This document shows, one piece after another, positions 7,687 through 11,702 of a stretch of 11,702 nt of DNA (position 1 is its first letter; each line of letters opens with the position of its first letter). Under the pieces are notes generated by a model. That model was not told the origin of the DNA, did no database searches, and was given only the letters and a program-made list of their open reading frames with translations. This DNA comes from Helicobacteraceae bacterium (GTDB lineage: Bacteria > Campylobacterota > Campylobacteria > Campylobacterales > SZUA-545). A program made the position numbers and the translations under genes. The stretch covers positions 1 through 11,702 of the forward strand of contig JAITEA010000019.1 of assembly GCA_031282285.1 (NCBI GenBank). Reading direction: 5' to 3'.

Positions 7687-8094
7687 TTGAGCGCGCGCCG
7701 CCAGTCTCGGCTGATCGCGGCGCAGGCGCTGTACGCCTACGATATGGGCAACCGCCAAGCCAATATCGTCGATAACCTGCTTGCCCAAAGCAAGATCGCG
7801 CAAAAATACAAAGATTTCGCTACGCGGCTGTTTGAAACGACCCGCGATAATTTAATCGCGATCGACGAAACGCTCGCCGCCAATATCTCAAAGGATTGGA
7901 GCCTCGAGCGGCTGGGGCGCGCGGAGCTTGCCATCTTGCGCTTAGCCTGTTGCGAAATTGCGTATTTGGGCGAGGACGCGCCCGTTGCGATCAGCGAGGC
8001 GCTGGAGCTTGCCAAACAGCTTGCCGACGACAACGCGCCGCCGTTTATCAACGGGATTTTGGAAGCCGTCCGCAAGCAAAGGAGCGGCGCTTGA
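7687..8094 (+). CDS. nusB: Transcription antitermination factor NusB
   Basis: NusB binds boxA RNA with ribosomal protein S10 (NusE) and supports antitermination of rRNA operons. The 135-aa all-helical product shows the N-terminal ARRQSRLIAAQALYAYD, the central LERLGRAELAILRLACCEIAY (about 74-94), and APVAISEALELAKQL followed by FINGILEAV (119-127), as usual for the family. The start used here is a TTG two bases after the ribH stop. No strong ribosome-binding sequence precedes it, so translation is probably coupled to ribH. A later start would cut into the conserved ARR helix. The stop TGA overlaps the pyrF TTG start as TTGA. It is complete, with no missing block. Confidence 0.95.
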   Translation: MSARRQSRLIAAQALYAYDMGNRQANIVDNLLAQSKIAQKYKDFATRLFETTRDNLIAIDETLAANISKDWSLERLGRAELAILRLACCEIAYLGEDAPVAISEALELAKQLADDNAPPFINGILEAVRKQRSGA

Positions 8095-8774
8095 AGCTGT
8101 GCGTCGCGCTTGATCTGGGCAGCGCGGAGGAGAATCTGGCGATCGTGGAAAAGCTGAGCGGGCTTGATCTGTGGTTTAAGATCGGGCTTAGAGGCTTTAT
8201 CCGCGACGGGTGGCGGTTTGTGGATAGCGTGAAAAGGCTAAGCGGCGCGCCGATATTTTTGGATTTGAAGCTGTGCGATATTCCAAACACGACGGCGGAC
8301 GCGGCGCTAGCGATCGCCGAAGGCGGCGCGGATATGTTCAACCTTCACGCCTCGGCGGGGATAAGGGCGATGAGCGCCGTTATGGATCGCCTAAGCGCGC
8401 TGAAAACCCGCCCGCTTGTGCTGGCGGTTACGGCGCTGACAAGTTTTTCCGCCGAAGAGTTCGCGGCGATCTACAACCAGCCGATTGAAAACGCGGCGAT
8501 CGCGATGGCAAAATCGGCGCAAAGCGCGGGTTTGGACGGCGCGGTCTGCTCGGTTTACGAAAGCCGCGCTATCAAAGCCGCCTGCTCGGAGGCGTGTATC
8601 ACGCTCTGCCCGGGCGCGCGTTTCGAGGGCGGCGAAACGGACGATCAATCCCGCGTAGCCACGCCGCAAACGGCGCGGCAAGAACGCTGCGACTTTATCG
8701 TTATGGGTCGTCCGATCCTGCGCGCGAGCGATCCCAAAGCCGCCGCCTTGCAAGCGTTAAGCGCATTCTGCTAA
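8091..8774 (+). CDS. pyrF: Orotidine 5'-phosphate decarboxylase
   Basis: PyrF makes UMP from OMP, the last step of pyrimidine synthesis. I choose the TTG at 8091 because AAGGAG stands seven bases upstream and the protein then starts at the first core beta-strand, MKLCVALDLG, giving 227 aa, the usual size. Motifs are D8, FKIG with K30, the catalytic DLKLCD (D58, K60, D63) in FLDLKLCDIPNT, the CPGAR phosphate-side Arg177, and VMGRPI with R207. The start overlaps the nusB stop, indicating coupling. The last nine codons and the stop lie inside a 42-bp sequence repeated 1118 bases downstream. The present end may therefore be the original one or a copy brought by an insertion; the protein is intact either way. 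Confidence 0.96.
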   Translation: MKLCVALDLGSAEENLAIVEKLSGLDLWFKIGLRGFIRDGWRFVDSVKRLSGAPIFLDLKLCDIPNTTADAALAIAEGGADMFNLHASAGIRAMSAVMDRLSALKTRPLVLAVTALTSFSAEEFAAIYNQPIENAAIAMAKSAQSAGLDGAVCSVYESRAIKAACSEACITLCPGARFEGGETDDQSRVATPQTARQERCDFIVMGRPILRASDPKAAALQALSAFC

Positions 8775-8786
8775 AATCGCGCTTTC
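8745..8786 (+). repeat. Left copy of a 42-bp perfect direct repeat (putative attL)
   Basis: This copy covers the last nine sense codons and the TAA of pyrF and the 12 bases after it. It also contains a full promoter (TTGCAA, 18 bases, TAAAAT, then CGCGC). It is identical in all 42 positions to 9863-9904, while the bases beyond both ends differ. At this site the promoter no longer faces the tRNA. It points into the insert, antisense to the DUF3800 gene. Confidence 0.95.
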
Positions 8787-8900
8787 TACCGCTTAGATTT
8801 CCGCAATCCCTTAGCAAAGTTTTAATAGCGTAGCCAATGAAATTAAACCGATTAAATTGTCCGCAAAACCGAGTATTAATACGATCTTTTTCTGGGCGGA

Positions 8901-9578
8901 TTAGGAGAAATAGAGCTTTTTATGACGAATAAATCTTGTACATCTTGCATAGACGCTCTCGTCGTCCTTTTCAAAACAGAACTGAACCGCTCCGGAAAGC
9001 ATATCCGCAAACTGAATGCCTAGCGATTTGGAGCTTTCTAAGGAGTTAGTTTCCAAAATTGTTCTTGAGCTGGATTCAAACCATAACACAGTTTGCAGGT
9101 AATCGTGCAGACTATGCCCGCTTTTCACCTTGATAGATCGTATATCTGGAAAAAGGAATACTTTATCGTATTCGGACATCTTTTCGACCAATAAGAGTTT
9201 GATCATATAGTTATAAAGCTTATTTGGGTCTGCTCTTATATGCTCCATAACGCGCTCCTTCTTTACGGTAATAGCGAAAAGTTGCGCGTCTGGACTTTCT
9301 TTTAGCGCGAGGTTTTCCGCTCTGCGCAAAAACTCCATTTTTTCGACACTGTTCATACCCGACCACTTCTTCTCTTTGTTTATGTCCCATTTAAACTTAC
9401 GATAAAGACCTTTCATAAACCTTTGAATGATATAACGCTTTTCATGTGGGATTACTACGGCTCCGATTGTGAGGTAACGGCTAGACCCTCCGTTATGATA
9501 AGGCTTATCAAACTTCCAACCTAAGTCTCCACTTTCATCAAGAAAAATAGAAATATCGCTCAATTCAAGCCTCGACAA
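8901..9578 (-). CDS. DUF3800-family protein, cargo of the inserted segment
   Basis: The 225-aa product has the DUF3800 hallmarks: an N-terminal strand with IFLDESGDLG (D14, E15, D18), then LTIGAVVIP (36-44), and near the C-terminus GIQFADMLSGAV (187-198; Q189, D192). D145, in FLFPDIRSIK, is a further conserved-looking acid. This pattern of acids is compatible with an RNase H-like nuclease fold, but that is inference and the family is uncharacterised. DUF3800 genes are common in accessory and defence-rich regions. No ATG is available. The frame opens with TTG at 9578, and a TTG five codons later (9563) has GAGG six bases upstream and is the better start. Codon use is AT-richer than the neighbours. 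The gene is convergent with pyrF and has its own promoter at 9680-9685. There is no signal peptide or TM segment, so it is probably cytoplasmic. Confidence 0.85.
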   Translation of the reverse strand: MSRLELSDISIFLDESGDLGWKFDKPYHNGGSSRYLTIGAVVIPHEKRYIIQRFMKGLYRKFKWDINKEKKWSGMNSVEKMEFLRRAENLALKESPDAQLFAITVKKERVMEHIRADPNKLYNYMIKLLLVEKMSEYDKVFLFPDIRSIKVKSGHSLHDYLQTVLWFESSSRTILETNSLESSKSLGIQFADMLSGAVQFCFEKDDESVYARCTRFIRHKKLYFS

Positions 9579-9601
9579 GGGTAAACATAGAGAGGATGCG
9601 A

Positions 9602-9663
9602 ACCCTAGGGGCGGCGTTCTTGCAAGAACGCTTAAGAGCGTAAACGGTCTCGGAGACCCTAGG
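9602..9663 (-). other. Highly self-complementary 62-bp leader upstream of the DUF3800 gene (candidate structured RNA)
   Basis: The block is bounded by direct copies of ACCCTAGG (9602-9609, 9656-9663), whose CCTAGG cores are palindromic and can pair to close the structure. Inside lie a perfect 18-bp palindrome GCGTTCTTGCAAGAACGC (9614-9631, seven-bp stem, four-base loop), a CGCT/AGCG hairpin (9629-9640, alternative to the first) and GGTCTC/GAGACC (9646-9658). There is no T-run. A TTCGCAT stretch at its lower edge recalls a tRNA T-loop, but no cloverleaf fits. It would be transcribed from the promoter at 9680-9685 ahead of the DUF3800 start. It could be a regulatory leader, a small RNA partner, or a recombination site. 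Confidence 0.5.
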
Positions 9664-9862
9664 ATTTACTCGCGTCCGAAGTATAGCACGCCAATCATAA
9701 AGTTATTCAATGATAACCATCAACTTTTTAGCGGGTCTGTTAGGCGGGACGCCTTCTTAACGCCCTTTTTGCCCGTTTTGAGTAGCCCAGACACGCCCGA
9801 TCTCTTATACAGATTTTATACAGGCAGTCTGACGAAGCGCGGAATTGCGCCATTCGTTGGCA
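9664..9862. other. Non-coding right part of the insert, no gene seen
   Basis: No credible reading frame covers these 199 bases. Besides the minus-strand promoter at 9680-9685 it contains a short direct repeat of TTATACAG at 9805-9812 and 9816-9823 (11-base period), and a small GGCG/CGCC hairpin near 9752-9762. The left end of the insert (8787-8900) also holds nothing recognisable apart from a GTATTAATAC palindrome at 8874-8883. The two ends of the insert share no inverted repeat. Confidence 0.5.
9680..9685 (-). promoter_or_regulatory. Extended -10 promoter of the DUF3800 gene
   Basis: On the minus strand the sequence reads TGCTATACT, an extended -10 element (TG-n-TATACT). A TTGAAT lies upstream at 9705-9710 with 19 bases spacing. 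Transcription would start near 9673, so the message would carry the self-complementary block 9602-9663 as a leader of about 95-110 bases before the TTG start. Confidence 0.5.
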
Positions 9863-9904
9863 GCCTTGCAAGCGTTAAGCGCATTCTGCTAAAATCGCGC
9901 TTTC
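9863..9904 (+). repeat. Right copy of the 42-bp direct repeat (putative attR), with a relic of the pyrF 3' end
   Basis: It is identical to 8745-8786. Its first 30 bases spell ALQALSAFC and a stop, the end of PyrF, but with no gene in front of them, so here they are a non-functional relic. The value of this copy is its second role: it carries the promoter of tRNA-Ser. Confidence 0.95.
9866..9895 (+). promoter_or_regulatory. Promoter of tRNA-Ser(GCU)
   Basis: TTGCAA (9866-9871) and TAAAAT (9890-9895) are separated by 18 bases, and the -10 is followed by CGCGC. The expected start lies about nine bases before the mature tRNA 5' end at 9912. The whole promoter falls inside the duplicated 42 bp, so the insertion left the tRNA with a complete promoter. 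Confidence 0.65.
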
Positions 9905-9911
9905 CATCGTT

Positions 9912-10003
9912 GGACAGGTGGGTGAGCGGTTGAAACCACGTCCCTGCTAAGGACGGATATTCGGTAACGGGTATCGAGGGTTCGAATCCCTCCCTGTCCG
10001 CCA
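9912..10003 (+). tRNA. tRNA-Ser(GCU)
   Basis: The 92-nt sequence folds as a class II tRNA. The acceptor stem pairs GGACAGG with CCTGTCC (9993-9999), followed by G and an encoded CCA. The D arm contains GAGCGGTTGA, and the anticodon stem CGTCC/GGACG encloses CTGCTAA with anticodon GCT. A long variable arm follows (ATTCG, loop GTAA, CGGGT), then a T arm GAGGG-TTCGAAT-CCCTC. The long variable arm and the anticodon identify serine, reading AGC and AGU codons. It stands directly downstream of the insertion. Confidence 0.96.
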
Positions 10004-10110
10004 CAAGAGGCTTTGCAATATGCTTACATCGGCGCGGATCGCCTCGCTTGCGCTAATCTCAAGATCAATCGGTTCAAGGCGAAAAACCAAACTAAGCAAA
10101 AGGGCGTTAG

Positions 10111-10120
10111 ACTCGCGAGT
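10111..10120. promoter_or_regulatory. Perfect 10-bp palindrome abutting the start codon
   Basis: ACTCGCGAGT is its own reverse complement and ends at the base before the ATG at 10121, where a ribosome-binding site would be expected. It could be a small operator or a hairpin that masks the start. A chance palindrome in GC-rich DNA is also possible. Confidence 0.25.
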
Positions 10121-10372
10121 ATGAATAGGCGAATAACCGTTAGAGTCGAGGGTAAATCTTACGATATTACCATTAACGATCAAGCCGACGAAACGATCTC
10201 GAGCGCGATCGACGAGCTGGAGGCGCTGGGCGAGAATATCGGCGCGAAAAGGCTTTTGGAAGCGTATCTGACCAAAGCGGTACTCGCGGCAACTCTGCAA
10301 ACGGAATTGGAAGCGATCGCCAAAACGATCGTAGAAACTAGCGCGCCGGACGACAAAAACAACGCTTTATAA
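10121..10372 (+). CDS. Small conserved-looking hypothetical protein, 83 aa
   Basis: From the ATG at 10121 the product starts MNRRITVRVEGKSYDITI, two short beta-strands, and continues as an acidic, mostly helical segment (DETISSAIDELEALGENI, then helices to about residue 72). There is no signal peptide or TM segment. The N-terminal strand pattern loosely recalls ZapA-type proteins, but the long coiled coil of ZapA is absent, so I give no name. An upstream TTG at 10013 keeps the frame open, but it begins just after the tRNA and adds non-conserved-looking basic sequence, so I prefer the ATG. No clear ribosome-binding site is present; instead a perfect palindrome ACTCGCGAGT (10111-10120) touches the ATG. 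It may be co-transcribed with tRNA-Ser. The next gene is convergent, 25 bases away. Confidence 0.65.
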   Translation: MNRRITVRVEGKSYDITINDQADETISSAIDELEALGENIGAKRLLEAYLTKAVLAATLQTELEAIAKTIVETSAPDDKNNAL

Positions 10373-10397
10373 TCGGCGATCGCGATTACGCGGCGCG

Positions 10398-11072
10398 TTA
10401 GTTTTCGCCTTTTTGCGATCGTATTTTTGTTAGCTCCGCCTCGATCAAAGCGCGCCGTTCGGGATTTTCCGTCTGTTTAAGCAGATCGACCAAATCGGCT
10501 TCCACCATCTCCCAATTGCTCTCTTTGGCGCGTATGTAGGCTACAAGGTCTTGAACAAACTCGTCGTCGATCACAATCATTCCGATGCGTTTAGAGCTTT
10601 CGGGCAACTTCTCTATAATACTCGCAATCTCGTCCAGCCGATCGGCGCTGAACGGCACATCGTAATTGACGCGAATTAGCGCTTCGTTCATCAGCAGATC
10701 GAAACGATCGGGGTTCAGTTTTTCGCTAAGCTCCAGCAGTTCCACGCCCAAAAGCGGCTTTTTTGGGATCGACGCCAGATAGGTCGCCGCGTAGCGAACT
10801 GGCACGGTGAACTGCGGATCGAGCAGAACCTGAGCGCGAAAGACGGCGGACATCGCGTCGGTATCGACCGCGTCGCCGTATCTTATCTCGTCCACATAGC
10901 GGCTTTTGAGCCAGACAAAATCGCCGACCACCGCGCGCGCGTAGCCGCTCATAGCGCGGAGCAGATAGGGTTGCATCATCAGCAGCCGCCCTTCGGACTG
11001 AGTGAATACGGGGCGGGGAGAATAGAAGGCGATCAAGAAAGCGCACAGGATAAGAGGGACAAAAAACCGCAT
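10398..11072 (-). CDS. Membrane-anchored helical-repeat (TPR-like) protein linked to an ABC permease
   Basis: The 224-aa product has one N-terminal hydrophobic segment (about residues 4-17, FVPLILCAFLIAFY) that could be an uncleaved anchor or signal. A helical domain follows with GDFVWLKSRYVDE (50-62), a segment on LDPQFTVPVRYAATYL (about 83-98) and an E-L-x-x-L-N-P-D-R helix pair (about 113-123). This layout resembles the TPR-like proteins found next to ABC-2-type exporters in several Proteobacteria. Its ATG overlaps the stop of the permease gene by one base (TGATG), so it is translated in the same operon. It probably acts on the periplasmic face as a partner of that transporter, which is inferred from context. 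The C-terminus is charged and helical. It is not a recognised named gene. Confidence 0.75.
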   Translation of the reverse strand: MRFFVPLILCAFLIAFYSPRPVFTQSEGRLLMMQPYLLRAMSGYARAVVGDFVWLKSRYVDEIRYGDAVDTDAMSAVFRAQVLLDPQFTVPVRYAATYLASIPKKPLLGVELLELSEKLNPDRFDLLMNEALIRVNYDVPFSADRLDEIASIIEKLPESSKRIGMIVIDDEFVQDLVAYIRAKESNWEMVEADLVDLLKQTENPERRALIEAELTKIRSQKGEN

Positions 11073-11702
11073 CAGATCGCCTGCCGGTTAAATCGCCAAA
11101 CGGCGAGCGCAAACAGCGCGCCGCCCAGCGCCAAAAAATAGAGCGGCGGCAAAGCCCAGAAGGCAAACGACGAGTTCAACACGCCCGCGACCGCCTCGCC
11201 TTGATGGTCGAAAAACGAGAAATTGGGCGCGATCACAAACAAAATCTCGCTAACCGTCTTTAAAACCGCGCCGCCTTTTTGCATCGTGGCGTATAGATAC
11301 AGCTCGTCTAATCCGTTGCCGATAGCCAGAAACGCCGCCGAAAACAGCAACGCCGAGACGGAAGCCACGAAACGGCTGAGCGCAAGCACCATAAAGCCGC
11401 CAAGCAGCGCCGAAAGCGCGTAGAGCAGGCTCTGCCAGACTACCAGCGGCGTGGCGGCAATAGCGTCCAAAACGGCTATTAAAGCGGCGATCGGCAAAAA
11501 GGCGGCTATCAGCGCCAGAAATTTGCCGCGCTCGTACGCCGATCGTTTCAGCGAGGTCGAAAGCGGAAGCCGCGCCAGAAACAGAAGCTCCTCCTCTTTG
11601 CTCAATTCGTACGCCCAGAGCAGCGATAAAGCGTGCAGCCATAGCGCTTCAAAGATCAAAAGCAGGTCCCAAAACAGCTTGTTCTCCTGCCCCATATTCG
11701 CG
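11072..11702 (-). CDS. ABC-2-type transporter permease, C-terminal part, 5' end beyond the window
   Basis: At least 207 residues are visible. The frame stays open past the ATG at 11695 to the window edge, and the visible part begins in the middle of a membrane bundle, so the true start lies outside. Hydrophobic segments occur at about residues 7-29, 57-80, 87-130 (two spans) and 177-200, numbered from the internal Met. The sequence FVIAPNFSFFDHQGE (about 153-167), a Pro-Asn-Phe loop before the last TM, is typical of ABC-2 permeases whose substrates are often undefined. The ATP-binding subunit is expected just beyond the right edge. The downstream helical-repeat gene overlaps by one base. The direction of transport (probably export) is inferred from the family. 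Confidence 0.75.
   Translation of the reverse strand, partial: ANMGQENKLFWDLLLIFEALWLHALSLLWAYELSKEEELLFLARLPLSTSLKRSAYERGKFLALIAAFLPIAALIAVLDAIAATPLVVWQSLLYALSALLGGFMVLALSRFVASVSALLFSAAFLAIGNGLDELYLYATMQKGGAVLKTVSEILFVIAPNFSFFDHQGEAVAGVLNSSFAFWALPPLYFLALGGALFALAVWRFNRQAI

Larger units (their letters stand above)
8787..9904. mobile_element. Putative 1118-bp integrated cargo element between pyrF and tRNA-Ser
   Basis: The segment between the two 42-bp repeats, counted with one repeat copy, is 1118 bp. Removing it would restore a plain pyrF-promoter-tRNA-Ser junction. It holds one gene (DUF3800) with its structured leader and own promoter, is visibly AT-richer than the flanks, and almost lacks the GATCG words common elsewhere. 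No terminal inverted repeats, transposase or integrase were found. Duplication of a gene's 3' end plus a tRNA promoter resembles site-specific integration, in which the incoming att site rebuilds the target. A recombinase acting in trans would then be needed. Alternatives are duplication by slipped or illegitimate recombination, or a larger element that has shrunk. Confidence 0.65.

Noticed and set aside
7896..8090. N-terminal extension of PyrF inside nusB
   Set aside because: The frame is open upstream but overlaps nusB out of frame; the TTG at 8091 has AAGGAG in front and gives a PyrF of normal length.
9595..9690. A relic or complete tRNA on the minus strand upstream of the DUF3800 gene
   Set aside because: A TTCGCAT loop and a possible GAGTAAA/TTTACCC pairing caught the eye, but no D arm, anticodon arm or properly placed acceptor stem can be formed.
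8787..9862. Insertion sequence of the transposase type
   Set aside because: The segment has no transposase, no terminal inverted repeats, and a 42-bp duplication that is far longer than usual transposon target duplications.
9816..10004. Minus-strand frame encoding MADREGFEPSIPV and more
   Set aside because: It is the antisense translation of tRNA-Ser; the REGFEPS string is a well-known artefact of the T-arm sequence.
10013..10120. TTG-start extension of the small plus-strand protein
   Set aside because: It starts just after the tRNA CCA, has no ribosome-binding site, and adds a basic stretch unlike the rest; the ATG at 10121 is preferred.
1..11702. CRISPR array or rRNA genes
   Set aside because: No regularly spaced repeats and no rRNA sequence were seen anywhere in the window.

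Overview
The window looks like chromosomal DNA from a member of the Campylobacterota (former Epsilonproteobacteria). The evidence is the gene pairs trmD-rplS and ribH-nusB-pyrF, the sequence style of L19 and TrmD, and promoters that have a good -10 box but mostly no clear -35. The DNA is GC-rich for that phylum and very rich in the octamer GCGATCGC. I can place at least 12 copies by eye. I cannot name the genus.

Left part (1-4607, minus strand): the first codons of an unrecognised gene leave the window at base 1. Next comes a tight three-gene operon, read right to left: a 12-TM MMPL/RND (HAE3-type) transporter, a periplasmic LolA-like protein, and an outer-membrane beta-barrel of the DUF1302 type. 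The genes overlap by 13 and 4 bases. Together they could form a route for a lipid or other hydrophobic cargo from inner to outer membrane. The cargo is unknown.

Middle (4838-8774, plus strand): a small two-TM protein and an AT-richer secreted protein of unknown function come first. Housekeeping genes follow: trmD (tRNA m1G37 methyltransferase), rplS (ribosomal protein L19), ribH (lumazine synthase), nusB (antitermination factor) and pyrF (OMP decarboxylase). The last three lie almost end to end, and nusB and pyrF both use TTG starts. rimM and rpsP, the usual upstream partners of trmD, are not here.

Insertion (8745-9904): a perfect 42-bp direct repeat holds the last nine codons and stop of pyrF plus the complete promoter of the following tRNA-Ser(GCU). 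Between the copies lies an AT-richer segment with one gene, a DUF3800-family protein on the minus strand. Upstream of that gene is a 62-bp, highly self-complementary leader behind an extended -10 promoter. This looks like a small integrated cargo element, without a recombinase of its own, that rebuilt both the gene end and the tRNA promoter on insertion. It is the most interesting part of the window.

Right part (9912-11702): tRNA-Ser(GCU), a small 83-aa protein on the plus strand, then on the minus strand a membrane-anchored helical-repeat protein and the C-terminal part of an ABC-2-type permease that runs off the right edge. Those two overlap by one base and are probably co-transcribed.
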